Source: Gemmatimonadales bacterium (GTDB lineage: Bacteria; Gemmatimonadota; Gemmatimonadetes; Longimicrobiales; Gaopeijiaceae). From it: a stretch of 36,649 bases of DNA. A program made the position numbers and the translations under genes. The stretch covers positions 1 through 36,649 of the forward strand of contig REEG01000160.1 of assembly GCA_007695195.1 (NCBI GenBank), read 5' to 3'. Below, in pieces: positions 23,790-32,779 of the stretch. The notes under the pieces were generated by a model that had not been told where the DNA came from, did no database searches, and saw nothing but the letters and a program-made list of their open reading frames with translations. Within the stretch, counting starts at the first letter, position 1, and each line of letters opens with the position of its first letter.

Positions 23790-25367
23790 TCACCTCAGAG
23801 GGCGGGTCTGCTGTCGGGTCACGTAGCGTTCCGTGACGTCCGTTTCGGCCGGGCCCGACAGGAGCCGGAATTCGTCTTCGCGAAGCAGGGGATCGTCCTG
23901 GATCTCCAGCTTCAGGGCAACCCGGTCCCGCAGTCGACTGAGGAAGTCCGATTCCTCTTCCATGATGTGAAGCGCCACCTCCGGGTGCATACGGATGACG
24001 AACTGTCGTTCATCGCCCGATGCCGCCGCCCGTTTGAGGCTCCGTTCCACCCTCCTCGCCACGGTGGGGGGTGTGAAGATCCGTCCGCTTCCACCGCACT
24101 GCTCGCAGCTGCGGGTAAGGGTCTGGAAGAGCGGCGGCCGCACCCGCTGCCGGGTCATCTCCACAAGACCGAGCTCGGACACGGCGAACGCCTTGGTCCG
24201 TGCCCGATCCCGACCCAGGTGCGTCCGGAGCTCCTGCAGGACCCGATCGCGATTCTCCTGCGACTCCATGTCGATGAAGTCGGCCACCACGATCCCCCCC
24301 ACGTCCCGGAGGCGGAGTTGGCGTGCAATCTCCTGGGCCGCATCGAGGTTTGTCCGCAGGATCGTCTCCTCCGGATCCTTTCGACCCTTCCCGGTGAAGC
24401 GTCCCGTGTTCACATCGATGGCCACCAACGCCTCGGTGGTTTCCACGATGATGTAGCCACCGGATGGGAGATTGACCCGCCGACCGAAGGCCTCGGAAAT
24501 CTCCTCCTCGATATCGTATCGATCGAAGAGCGGTGTGGAATCCCGGTAGAGTTGGACCCGATCCAGAAGATCGGGATCCATGTTCTCCACGTACTCCACC
24601 ACCTCGGCATGGACCTGTGGATTGTCCACGATAAGGGCGTCGAAACGGTCCGAGAAGAGGTCACGCAGCACTCCTGAGATCAGGCGGGCCTCGCTGTGGA
24701 GAAGGGCCGGCGCCTCTACACGGGCGCTCTTGGCCGTGATCTCTCCCCAGATCTCATGGAGTCGATTGAACTCCCGCTCGAACTTCTTGCGATTCAGCTC
24801 CTCGCCCACGGTCCGGATGATGAGTCCCACCGGTTCATCCGGGAGGATCTCCCGCGCCAACTCCCGGAGCCGGACGCGCTCGTCGCGCTGGTCGATCTTC
24901 CGGCTCACCCCGATATGGGACGAGTGGGGCATATAGACCAGGAAGCGACCGGGGAGCGAGACCTGAGCCGTAAGCCGGGGCCCCTTGGTCCCGATGGGCT
25001 CCTTGGTGACCTGCACGATGATGCTGTCGCCTCGAGCCAGATGATCCTGGATCGCCGACACGCGGCGCCGGCGACGACGACGCCCGCCGTTTCCATCGCC
25101 CTCGTCATCGTCATCGTCCGAATCGACCTCGCCCTCGTCGTCGGCCACCAGGTCGGACACATGAAGAAAGCCGGCCTTATCGGTCCCGATATCCACGAAG
25201 GCAGCCTGGATCCCCGGAAGAACGGCTTCCACCCTGCCAAGATGGACGTCTCCCACCAGACGACCCTGATCGGGACGATCCAGCATGAGCTCGACCAGCC
25301 GGTCGTCTTCCATGAGCGCCACCCACGTTTCCTGTGGTGTGGCGCTGATCAGTATTTCGCGTTTCAA
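23790..25367 (-). CDS. rng: Ribonuclease G/E
   Basis: This 525-residue endoribonuclease cuts single-stranded A/U-rich RNA in mRNA decay and rRNA processing. An S1 domain (about 35-125) is interrupted by a charged insert at 76-102, first Asp/Glu-rich and then a run of seven arginines. The catalytic DNase I-like domain holds Asp318 (IDVNTGRF) and Asp363 (ADFIDME), and the Zn-link CEQCGG (Cys421, Cys424) joins subunits in a tetramer. There is no long RNase E-type scaffold tail, so it is of the RNase G length class. The start appears to be a TTG at 25367 giving MKREILISATPQET; the nearest GA-rich sequence is 12-13 bases upstream. It lies directly ahead of rplU-rpmA, a widespread arrangement. Confidence 0.96.
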   Translation of the reverse strand: MKREILISATPQETWVALMEDDRLVELMLDRPDQGRLVGDVHLGRVEAVLPGIQAAFVDIGTDKAGFLHVSDLVADDEGEVDSDDDDDEGDGNGGRRRRRRRVSAIQDHLARGDSIIVQVTKEPIGTKGPRLTAQVSLPGRFLVYMPHSSHIGVSRKIDQRDERVRLRELAREILPDEPVGLIIRTVGEELNRKKFEREFNRLHEIWGEITAKSARVEAPALLHSEARLISGVLRDLFSDRFDALIVDNPQVHAEVVEYVENMDPDLLDRVQLYRDSTPLFDRYDIEEEISEAFGRRVNLPSGGYIIVETTEALVAIDVNTGRFTGKGRKDPEETILRTNLDAAQEIARQLRLRDVGGIVVADFIDMESQENRDRVLQELRTHLGRDRARTKAFAVSELGLVEMTRQRVRPPLFQTLTRSCEQCGGSGRIFTPPTVARRVERSLKRAAASGDERQFVIRMHPEVALHIMEEESDFLSRLRDRVALKLEIQDDPLLREDEFRLLSGPAETDVTERYVTRQQTRPLR

Positions 25368-25562
25368 GTAGTTTCGGACTCTCCTCGGGGGTACCGATGG
25401 ATGGAAGGTGGGCTTTGAATTCCGTCACCCACGGACTGCGCCTCGACCGTGGGCCAAGTGGCCGCTCCGTCGAGGGAGCCTGTCCCGGGAGACCGACTTC
25501 CGATCCTACCTCATCTTCACCTCACCCCGCGATGCGCCCGACCCGCCGAAGCGGATCGGAAT

Positions 25563-26780
25563 CTATGCGGTACCGAACGCCTCGTTCACCAGATGGCGAC
25601 CGATGACGATCTTCTGAATTTCACTGGTTCCCTCGCCGATCTCACAGACCTTGGCGTCCCGGAGAATCCGCTCCACCGGATACCGGTCCGTGTAGCCGGC
25701 GCCTCCCATGACCTGGATGGCCTCAAGGGCGGCCTTCACACTCAACTCCGAGGCAAACAACTTGGCCATGGCCGCTTCCTTTGAGAAGGGACGGCCCTTC
25801 TCCATGAGCCAAGCCGCGTGGTAGGTCAGGTGCTTGGCAGCCTGTACCTCGGTGGCCAGATCGGCCAGCCGGAACTGCACCGGCTGGAAATCGAAAATCT
25901 TCTTGCCGTACTGGGTCCTCCGGTTCGTATACTCCACCGCGGCCTCCAGGGCTCCCTCGGCAAGTCCGATGGAGAGCGCCGCAATGCCGATCCGTCCCGA
26001 ATCCAGCGTCTTCATGAAGTTTCGGAACCCCTGCCCCTCGTCGCCGAGACGGTTCGCGTCGGGGACCAGAGCGTCTTCCAGGAGGAGCTCCCGGGTGTCG
26101 GAGGCTCGCCACCCCATCTTGTCTTCCTTCTTCCCGGCCCGGACGCCGTCGATGTAGGCAGAGGCATCCAGGCGACCCATCCCCGCCTGAGCGGCCGCCT
26201 CCGGATCCACCGTAGGCTTCGCCACGACAAAGCTGGAAATCCCTCGGGATCCCTGCTCCGGGTCCGTCACTGCCGTCACAGTAAAGACCTCCCCCACACC
26301 GGCGTGGGTGATGAAGATCTTGGAGCCGTTCAGCCTCCACCCCCCATTCTCCCGCACCGCTCGGGTCCGGGAGCCGGAAGCGTCGGAGCCGGCACCGGGC
26401 TCGGTGAGCCCGAATCCACCCAGGATCTCACCCCGGGCCAACTGGGGCACCCAGCGCTCCTGTTGCTCGGGGGTCCCGAAGCGGAGGATGGGGGTGGTCC
26501 CCAGTGTGGTATGGGCCGACACGGTGATGGCATGGCTGGCATCGACGCGGGCCAGTTCCTGCACCACCAGCAGGTAGCTGAGATTGTCCCTGCCCTGACC
26601 GCCCAGCTCCTTGGGAATGGGAAAGCCCAGCAGCCCCTTTTCGGCCATGGCCCGGACATTTTCCCAGGGAAAGCGGGACTCCCGGTCCAGTTCCGTGGCC
26701 ACCGGAGCGATGACCTCCGCCGCGAACCCCCGGATCTCCCGGATCAGGGCCTCATGTTCATCGTTGAAATATGGCTTCAT
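25563..26780 (-). CDS. Acyl-CoA dehydrogenase
   Basis: The 405-residue flavoenzyme introduces a C2=C3 double bond into an acyl-CoA and passes electrons to ETF. It is full length, with FGLTEPGAGSDASGS in the FAD-binding middle domain, YGKKIFDFQPVQFRLADLAT in the C-terminal domain, and IQVMGGAGYTDRYPVERILR followed by EIGEGTSEIQ with catalytic-base Glu383. Chain-length specificity cannot be read, but the ERILRDAKVCEIGEGTSEIQ block fits the short/branched-chain group. It is the last gene of the long minus-strand run that includes enoyl-CoA hydratase and acyl-CoA carboxylase genes, so branched acyl-CoA breakdown is a reasonable inference, although recQ lies between. Confidence 0.95.
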   Translation of the reverse strand: MKPYFNDEHEALIREIRGFAAEVIAPVATELDRESRFPWENVRAMAEKGLLGFPIPKELGGQGRDNLSYLLVVQELARVDASHAITVSAHTTLGTTPILRFGTPEQQERWVPQLARGEILGGFGLTEPGAGSDASGSRTRAVRENGGWRLNGSKIFITHAGVGEVFTVTAVTDPEQGSRGISSFVVAKPTVDPEAAAQAGMGRLDASAYIDGVRAGKKEDKMGWRASDTRELLLEDALVPDANRLGDEGQGFRNFMKTLDSGRIGIAALSIGLAEGALEAAVEYTNRRTQYGKKIFDFQPVQFRLADLATEVQAAKHLTYHAAWLMEKGRPFSKEAAMAKLFASELSVKAALEAIQVMGGAGYTDRYPVERILRDAKVCEIGEGTSEIQKIVIGRHLVNEAFGTA

Positions 26781-26876
26781 GACGTGATGGATCGTGTGTC
26801 GCGGGGCCTGCCCCGGCGCGGCCCCGTGCCTTCGGGACGGAACGAACCGGACAGGATGGACTCCAGCCCTTGAAAG

Positions 26877-28169
26877 CTATCGGGAACCGATGGCCCCTAA
26901 AACCCCGGGCCATCCCGAACAGCGGTCACACCTCGTACACCGCCCGGTCCACTTCTCTCCGAACCACCCCAGAAGCGCAGCCCGTCGGCATCCCCGGGTC
27001 TCGGCGTAGCGACCTACGGCCCGGATCTTGGCCAGTTGGGCACGCCGTCGCTCCAGACGTCGCCCCAGCCCTCCCTCGCGCCAGAGTCGGGCCATCTCCC
27101 CCGGTGTCCGCACCGGCGGATGGGTCCGGTCCAGGAAGGCACGGTGGACGCCTCCGTCTCCCGGTCCCCGGAGGCCGACACAGAGGGCCACCTCCCCGTC
27201 CCGTCCGGCCCTTCCGGCCTCCTGGTAGTAGTCCTCCAGGCTGCCGGACAGCTGGTCATGTACCACCAGCCGCACATCGGACCGGTCTATGCCCATGCCG
27301 AAGGCGTTGGTGGCCACCACCACCGGTCCCGTGGCCTCCATGAAGAACGCCTGGACCCGGGTGCGCTCCGCCTCCGGCAGCCCGGCATGATAGGCCTCGA
27401 CGCGGAGACCTCGCCGGGCCAGGAAGGCCCGGATCCGCTCCACCCGCTTCCGGGTGGCGGCGTAGATGAGCCGCGCGCCGGGGGCCCGCCGGACCAGGGT
27501 GTACAGGATCCGGTTGCGCTCCGCGGGCGAGCGGGCTGTTCGAACGGCCCAGAGGAGGTTATCCCGGTCGAAGGAGCCCACGACCCGCACCGGCCGTCGG
27601 AACTCCAGGATCTCCTCGATCTCGGACCGGACCCGGGGTGTGGCGGTGGCGGTGAGGGCCTGAACCGGCGCGCCCAGGCGCCGCCGAATGCGCCCCAACT
27701 CCCGGTACGCCGGGCGGAAATCATGCCCCCAGCAGGAGATGCAGTGCGCCTCGTCAATGACCAGCAGGGAGACCTTAAGGTGGGGAAGAAGGGGCTCAAA
27801 GGACGGCGCCAGGAGACGTTCCGGAGCCAGGAGGAGGAGCTCCACCTCGCCGGCCACGGCGGCTCGTGCCACCGCTTCCCGGCGCTCCGGGGAAAGCCCC
27901 GAGTGGATGGCTTCGGCTCGGATCTCGGCTTCCCGTGCCCGCCGGAGCTGATCGGCCATGAGGGAGATGAGGGGGCTCACCACTACCGTCAGACCCGGAA
28001 GCGCGATGCACGGGACCTGGAAACAGAGGCTCTTGCCGCCCCCGGTGGGGAGCACTCCAAGGGCGTCGCGGCCGGCCAGGGCCGCGTCCACCAGCTCCCG
28101 CTGTCCCGTGCGGAAGGCGGGGAAGCCGAAACGGTGGCGAAGGATCTGCAGAGGATCGGGGGTGGCCAT
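26877..28169 (-). CDS. Short RecQ-family ATP-dependent DNA helicase
   Basis: This 430-residue helicase has all superfamily 2 motifs: Walker A PTGGGKSLCF (41-50), DEAH at 139-142 with the RecQ aromatic loop CISCWGHDFRP, TATAT in motif III and QEAGRAGRDG in motif VI. The zinc part of the RQC region is kept, with Cys394, 411, 414 and 417. The protein then ends, so the winged helix and HRDC domains of the 609-residue E. coli RecQ are missing. RecQ unwinds 3'-tailed duplexes in recombination repair. It sits inside a catabolic gene run, 96 bases ahead of the dehydrogenase. I give no symbol because several RecQ paralogues can exist in one genome. Confidence 0.93.
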   Translation of the reverse strand: MATPDPLQILRHRFGFPAFRTGQRELVDAALAGRDALGVLPTGGGKSLCFQVPCIALPGLTVVVSPLISLMADQLRRAREAEIRAEAIHSGLSPERREAVARAAVAGEVELLLLAPERLLAPSFEPLLPHLKVSLLVIDEAHCISCWGHDFRPAYRELGRIRRRLGAPVQALTATATPRVRSEIEEILEFRRPVRVVGSFDRDNLLWAVRTARSPAERNRILYTLVRRAPGARLIYAATRKRVERIRAFLARRGLRVEAYHAGLPEAERTRVQAFFMEATGPVVVATNAFGMGIDRSDVRLVVHDQLSGSLEDYYQEAGRAGRDGEVALCVGLRGPGDGGVHRAFLDRTHPPVRTPGEMARLWREGGLGRRLERRRAQLAKIRAVGRYAETRGCRRAALLGWFGEKWTGRCTRCDRCSGWPGVLGAIGSR

Positions 28170-28215
28170 TCCCTACCATGGCGCCGCCGGGTGGGCGACC
28201 GAATGGCCCCATGGG

Positions 28216-28506
28216 TCAGCCGGGCCTTCCCTCTCCCCTCTCCTCCCCGTCTCCTTCCCACTCCTCGTCCCACTCGTCCGCCTCGTCCCACTCGTCCTCG
28301 GCCTCCGGTCGGACGCCGCGCCCCCCAGGGAGGAAGCGAACCAGGAACCCGGCCACCAGGAAGACGATGCCGATCCAGATGATCCAATCCCGCTCCAGCA
28401 CCATCCCGCCCACGGAAAGCGACGCCCCGATGACGAAGAGGCGTACCTTCCATTCCAGGAACGGGTAGTGGTCGGCTCTCCGGCTGCGGTCCACGAAGAT
28501 CAGCAT
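28216..28506 (-). CDS. Small two-helix membrane protein with acidic tail
   Basis: The 96-residue protein has two membrane segments (about 21-37 and 41-60) joined by a very short turn, then a tail in which Glu, Asp and Trp repeat (DEWDEADEWDEEWEGDGEE). The N-terminal 20 residues are basic and aromatic (DRSRRADHYPFLEWK). It begins 10 bases after the enoyl-CoA hydratase stop, with GGAG only 2 bases from the ATG, so translation probably depends on coupling. I do not recognise it. Confidence 0.65.
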   Translation of the reverse strand: MLIFVDRSRRADHYPFLEWKVRLFVIGASLSVGGMVLERDWIIWIGIVFLVAGFLVRFLPGGRGVRPEAEDEWDEADEWDEEWEGDGEERGEGRPG

Positions 28507-28516
28507 GGCTCCAGGG

Positions 28517-29314
28517 TCAGGTCGTGCCGCCGGAGCGGCTGAGGAAGGCCCGCACCCCGGCCTGACAGGCCTCGGTGGAACGTGCCAGTGTGTTCACCTC
28601 GGCCCCCCGGGCGATCCCCTCGTCCACCGATACGCCGTCGAGTCCGTAGAGGAGCCGCTTGGTGAGTTCCAGGGCGGAGGCGGGCCGAGCGGCCAGTTCC
28701 CCTACGAACGATGCCACCTCCACCTGGAAGAATTCGGCAGGGAGCACCCGGTTCACGAGCCCGATCCGGTGGGCTTCGGCGGCGTCGATCCGGTGGCCCA
28801 GGGTGACCAGTTCGAAGGCCCGCCCCTCCACCACCTTCCGACGCAGAAGCGTCATGACCATGGCGGGCACGAACCCCAGATGGACTTCGGGGAAGCCGAA
28901 GCGGGCATCGTCCCGGGCCAGGATCAGGTCGCAGGCCGTAGCCAGACCGCACCCTCCGGCCAGGGCCCGGCCATGGACCGCCGCCACGATGGGGCGGGGG
29001 AAGCGCCTCATGGCAGTGAAGAGGCGCCCCATCCGGTCCGCGTCGGCCAGGGAGCGCTCGGGTCCCATTCCCGCAAGGGCTTCCAGTTCGGCCAGGTCGG
29101 CGCCGGAGCAGAAGTCCGGACCGTTGCCCCGGAGCACCACGACCCGGACGGCTTCATCGGTGGCCGCATGGGCCAGGGCCTCCGACAGGGCTTCCACCAG
29201 GGCACCGCTCAGGGCGTTGCGCTTCTCGGGGCGATCCAGCGTCAGGGTCAGGACCCCCTCCGCTGGACCATCCACCTGCAGGACGCCGCCCTGGACCGCC
29301 TGGCCACCGGTCAC
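28517..29314 (-). CDS. Enoyl-CoA hydratase/isomerase (methylglutaconyl-/AtuE-like)
   Basis: The 265-residue crotonase-fold enzyme has the oxyanion-hole segments FCSGADL (68-74) and GRALAGGCGL (115-124) and the catalytic Glu143 in FGFPEVHLGFVPA. The first glutamate of the classical pair (position 144 in rat crotonase) is replaced by Gly. That pattern, with a following FxPA segment, is seen in LiuC and AtuE-type hydratases of leucine and citronellol catabolism. It starts with GTG in a 4-base overlap with the upstream AtuA C-terminal-domain gene. The context with AtuA and a carboxyltransferase supports hydration of a branched glutaconyl-type CoA ester, but the exact substrate is inferred. Confidence 0.9.
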   Translation of the reverse strand: MTGGQAVQGGVLQVDGPAEGVLTLTLDRPEKRNALSGALVEALSEALAHAATDEAVRVVVLRGNGPDFCSGADLAELEALAGMGPERSLADADRMGRLFTAMRRFPRPIVAAVHGRALAGGCGLATACDLILARDDARFGFPEVHLGFVPAMVMTLLRRKVVEGRAFELVTLGHRIDAAEAHRIGLVNRVLPAEFFQVEVASFVGELAARPASALELTKRLLYGLDGVSVDEGIARGAEVNTLARSTEACQAGVRAFLSRSGGTT

Positions 29315-29739
29315 CAGCTCTCCCCGGCAGGCATCCGTCCGCGACCCCGGGCCCGCCTGGCCACCTCCGCCGGGACCTCCACCTCCATCCGGAGCAGGGC
29401 GGTGGAGAAGACCTTCCCCTGGGCGTCGGTCATGAGGGATACGGTGCCGCCCCCGCCCAACGCTCCGTGGAGGAGGAAGTTGAGGGCCCCGAGATTGGGG
29501 AGTTCGAAGCGCTCCACCCTTCCCTTCACCATGGGTCCGAAGTGGGCCTTCACCCGTTCGGCGGTGAGAAGCTCCCGGAGGAGGGGGTAGTCGGCGGGAT
29601 CATAGGCGATGACGCCCACATTGGCGGTGTCGCCCTTGTCGCCGGAGCGGGCATGGGCCAGGTCCACGAGCTGGATCCGCGTCGTGTCGCCGTCGGAAGC
29701 GGGGGTCGGATGGGCCGAGTCGGGCGTCGTCATGCTCAT
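29311..29739 (-). CDS. AtuA C-terminal-domain-like protein
   Basis: This 142-residue protein starts at the ATG at 29739, in an ATGA overlap with the atuA-like gene; the open frame extends upstream, but only as a shadow of that gene. Its core (LVDLAHARSGDKGDTANVGV at about 24-43, ending with FLLHGALGGGGTVSLMTDAQ and GKVFSTALL) is the domain found at the C terminus of full-length AtuA proteins. Here it is a separate polypeptide, and an overlap at its own 3' end leads into the enoyl-CoA hydratase. It very likely works with the preceding protein as a two-chain AtuA. Its biochemical role is not known. Confidence 0.9.
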   Translation of the reverse strand: MSMTTPDSAHPTPASDGDTTRIQLVDLAHARSGDKGDTANVGVIAYDPADYPLLRELLTAERVKAHFGPMVKGRVERFELPNLGALNFLLHGALGGGGTVSLMTDAQGKVFSTALLRMEVEVPAEVARRARGRGRMPAGESW

Positions 29740-31154
29740 ACCTCCAGGATCCGGACGTCCAGGTTGGGCTCCACCGCCTCCTTGCGGATCAGCGCGGGCC
29801 AGTAGGCCATGATCTCCTGCACCCGGGGGCGTCCGCCGGCAAAGCCGGTGACCGAGGGCGGCCCGGTGAGGACCAGGGGCGCGATCTCCCGGGTGAAGCG
29901 CTCCACCGGCGCCGCCTCCCGGGCACGCACCGCCACCCGGAGCTGCACCTCGGGAATATCCGGCGGCGGCGGGCCCGCGAGATGTCCGTGGGTGGCGTCC
30001 CATCCCACCAGCTCGATCCGGACCTCGTCGAAGGCGAGTCCGAGGCGATCCAGGCGCGCCCGGAGGATGCGGGCGGCGCTCCGGGCCTTGGCGGCGGCGT
30101 CGGGCCAGGCGTACACCAGGGTGCCCACCGCCTTGTAGCCGTCGGCGTAGGCGATGGAGACCTTGAGGAAGTCGGTGGCGGCCCGCCCCCGGGCTCCGCT
30201 CACCCGCACCCGATTCGTCCCCACCTCTTCCAGGGAGATCCCGGTGAAGTCGGCCACCACGTCAGGCGTGATGTACTCCGACGGGTCGCCCATCTCGTAC
30301 AGGAGCTGCTCGGTCACCACGGGGCGGGAGACACGGCCGCCCGTATCCGGGTGCTTGGTCACCACGAAGGAGCCGTCGGCCCGGGCTTCCACAATGGGGA
30401 ATCCCACCGATTCCATGTTGGGCATGGTCCACCAGTCCACCAGGGCGTTGCCTCCGCTGGCCTGGGCCCCGCACTCGTTGATGTGCCCGGCCACCACCCC
30501 CTGGGCCAGCCGGTCGTGGTCGCCCCGGCTCCAGCCGAACTCGTGCATGAGGGGACCGTAGGTGAGGGCCGTGTCCGTGGAGCGTCCGGTGAGGACCACA
30601 TGGGCGCCCTGGCGGAGGGCCTCCACGATGGGAACGGCGCCGATGTAGGCGTTTGCGCTCTCCACCCGGTCCCGGACTGCGCTGAGGGGTTCGTCCGTCT
30701 CCATGTGCCGGAGTTCGTGGCCCTGGGCCAGGAGGTCGTCCAGGCGCTCCATGAGGTCATCGCCGGTGACCACACCCACCCGGGCCTGCCCGGCGAGGCC
30801 GGCGGATCGTCCCGCCTCCACCACCGCCTCGCCACACCCCAGGGGGTTCACCCCGCCGGCGTTGGTCACCACCCGCACGCCCTTCTCCAGACAGGTGGGG
30901 AAGATCCGTTCCATGAGCGGCGGAAAGTCCCGGGCAAACCCGGCCTCGGGGCGCCGGCTCCGCTGCTTCTGCATGATGGACATGGTGACCTCGGCCAGGT
31001 AGTCCATCATGAGGTAGTCCAGGGGACCTCCCTCCACCTGCCGGACCGGGGCCTCCAGATCATCGCCCCAGAAGCCCTGCCCACTCCCGATCCGGACCAC
31101 GTCCCGGGGGGTGGATTCGGCGCCGGAGGGGTCGTTCTTTGAATGGGAGCTCAT
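29736..31154 (-). CDS. AtuA-family (DUF1446) protein of acyclic terpene utilization
   Basis: The 472-residue protein matches the DUF1446/AtuA family: RIGSGQGFWGDDLEAPVRQV (21-40), DYLMMDYLAEVTMSI, VVTNAGGVNPLGC, then VLTGRSTDTALTYGPLMHEF. AtuA is needed for growth on citronellol and related acyclic terpenes in Pseudomonas, but its reaction is unresolved. The usual C-terminal domain of about 100 residues is absent here and encoded by the next gene. The start lies in an ATGA overlap with the carboxyltransferase stop. In the same coupled block are an acyl-CoA carboxylase beta subunit and a hydratase, the core steps of geranyl- or methylcrotonyl-CoA-type catabolism. Confidence 0.93.
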   Translation of the reverse strand: MSSHSKNDPSGAESTPRDVVRIGSGQGFWGDDLEAPVRQVEGGPLDYLMMDYLAEVTMSIMQKQRSRRPEAGFARDFPPLMERIFPTCLEKGVRVVTNAGGVNPLGCGEAVVEAGRSAGLAGQARVGVVTGDDLMERLDDLLAQGHELRHMETDEPLSAVRDRVESANAYIGAVPIVEALRQGAHVVLTGRSTDTALTYGPLMHEFGWSRGDHDRLAQGVVAGHINECGAQASGGNALVDWWTMPNMESVGFPIVEARADGSFVVTKHPDTGGRVSRPVVTEQLLYEMGDPSEYITPDVVADFTGISLEEVGTNRVRVSGARGRAATDFLKVSIAYADGYKAVGTLVYAWPDAAAKARSAARILRARLDRLGLAFDEVRIELVGWDATHGHLAGPPPPDIPEVQLRVAVRAREAAPVERFTREIAPLVLTGPPSVTGFAGGRPRVQEIMAYWPALIRKEAVEPNLDVRILEV

Positions 31155-32779
31155 GGCGTCGAGGGCAGGGTGAAGGGACCGAGGTGCGGTCCCGGGTTGT
31201 TGAGGGTGGTGCGGAGAAGGAGGGAAAGCGCGCCTCGGAGCTCTTCCGGGAGCACCACCTCGTCCACGAATCCGCGGGCACCGGCGAACCGTGCGTCGAG
31301 CTGCTCCTCGTATTCCCGGCGAACCTCATCCATGCGGGTGGTGAGATCCTCGTCCGGCACCTGGCCCGTCTCCTTGAGCTGTTCCAACTGCCGGGAGAAG
31401 AGGGCCATGATGGCGCTCTCCCCTTCCATGACGCCCATGCGTCCGGTGGGGAGGGAGAGGATGAAGTCCGGGTCGAAGCCCTGCCCGGCCATGGCGTAGT
31501 AGCCCGCTCCCGAGGCGTGATTCACCGTGAGCACCAGTCGAGGCACCGTGGCGGAAGCCATGGCCTCCACGAAGCGGGCTCCGGCGCGGATGATCCCCGA
31601 GTGCTCGGCTTCCGGTCCCACCATGAACCCGGACACATCCTGGACGAAGAGGAGGGGCCGCCCCTGGCGGTTCATGGTCTCGATGAAGTAGGCCACCTTC
31701 TCGGCGCTCTCCGTGTAGACGATGCCGCCGAAGGTGGGCTTCCCGCCCCGAGGATCCCGGATGAGTCCCCGGGCATTGGCGATGAGACCGACGGGGACGC
31801 CGTCGATGAGACCGGTCCCGCAGATCATCTCCCGCGCCCGGTCGCCCTGGAACTCGTGGAGCTCTCCGCCGTCCAGGATGCACTCCAGGAGCGCCTGCGC
31901 ATCGTAGACCTGGCGATGGTCGTTGGGGAGAAGGTCGTAGATCTCGGTGGGATCCCGAGCGGGGGGCTCACCCGCCGGGGGCACATCCAGGGAGAGGGGT
32001 GTCCGGGGGAGATCCCGCACCAGATCCCGGAGGAGCACCAGGCAGGCCTCGTCGTCGTCGACCCGGTAGTGGGCCACGCCGCTCACCTCGGTGTGGACCC
32101 GGGCGCCGCCCAGCTCTTCCGACTCCACCACCTGGCCCGTGGCTCCCTTCACCAGATTCGGTCCCCCGAGCCCCATGAAGCTCGTTCCCTCTACCATGAC
32201 GATGCTGTCGGAGAGGGCGGGAAGGTAGGCACCGCCGGCGATGCAGGGTCCCATGACGGCGGAGAGCTGCGGCACCTTCAGGTACCGCCGCATGAGGGAG
32301 TTGTAGTAGAAGATCCGAGCCGCGCCGTACTGCCCCGGGAAGACGCCTCCCTGGTACGGGAGATTCACCCCGGCCGAGTCCACCAGATAGAGGATGGGGA
32401 CCCGACTTCGCATGGCGATCTCCTGGGCCCGGAGGATCTTGGTGATGGTCTCAGGCCACCACGAGCCCGCCTTCACCGTGGCATCGTTGGCCACCACCAC
32501 CACCTCACGCCCGTGGATCCGTCCCACGGTGGTCACCACCCCGGCGGCGGGTGCCTGGCCGTCGTAGCGGTCGTGGGCCACCAGGAGGCCTACTTCAACC
32601 GTGGGCTCGCCCGGATCCAGCAGCCGTTCGATGCGCTCCCGGGCCGTGAGCTTCCCCTGATCGTGCTGGCGCTGGATGCGGCCGGGGCCGCCTCCGATAC
32701 GAAGGCGCTTCCGGAGTTCGGTCAGTTCGGTGGCCAGCTCGCCCAGTCGACCGGAGGTAGGGGGGGCAGAGGCAGCCAT
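31151..32779 (-). CDS. Acyl-CoA carboxylase carboxyltransferase (beta) subunit
   Basis: The 542-residue protein (ATG at 32779) is the biotin-dependent carboxyltransferase subunit that moves CO2 from carboxybiotin to an acyl-CoA. Both crotonase-like halves are present: LYLVDSAGVNLPYQGGVFPG and MGPCIAGGAYLPALSDSIVM in the N domain, then GTGLIDGVPVGLIANARG and VNHASGAGYYAMAGQGFDPD in the C domain. It is closest by eye to the methylcrotonyl-/geranyl-CoA carboxylase group (LiuB/AtuC) rather than propionyl-CoA carboxylase. No biotin carboxylase/BCCP alpha subunit is encoded in this window, so the partner must be elsewhere. It starts in a one-base TGATG overlap with the B12-domain gene. Confidence 0.93.
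   Translation of the reverse strand: MAASAPPTSGRLGELATELTELRKRLRIGGGPGRIQRQHDQGKLTARERIERLLDPGEPTVEVGLLVAHDRYDGQAPAAGVVTTVGRIHGREVVVVANDATVKAGSWWPETITKILRAQEIAMRSRVPILYLVDSAGVNLPYQGGVFPGQYGAARIFYYNSLMRRYLKVPQLSAVMGPCIAGGAYLPALSDSIVMVEGTSFMGLGGPNLVKGATGQVVESEELGGARVHTEVSGVAHYRVDDDEACLVLLRDLVRDLPRTPLSLDVPPAGEPPARDPTEIYDLLPNDHRQVYDAQALLECILDGGELHEFQGDRAREMICGTGLIDGVPVGLIANARGLIRDPRGGKPTFGGIVYTESAEKVAYFIETMNRQGRPLLFVQDVSGFMVGPEAEHSGIIRAGARFVEAMASATVPRLVLTVNHASGAGYYAMAGQGFDPDFILSLPTGRMGVMEGESAIMALFSRQLEQLKETGQVPDEDLTTRMDEVRREYEEQLDARFAGARGFVDEVVLPEELRGALSLLLRTTLNNPGPHLGPFTLPSTP

Noticed and set aside
29740-30003. Upstream extension of the AtuA C-terminal-domain gene
   Set aside because: It is a shadow of the AtuA coding sequence in another frame; the ATG at 29739 lies in a standard ATGA overlap.
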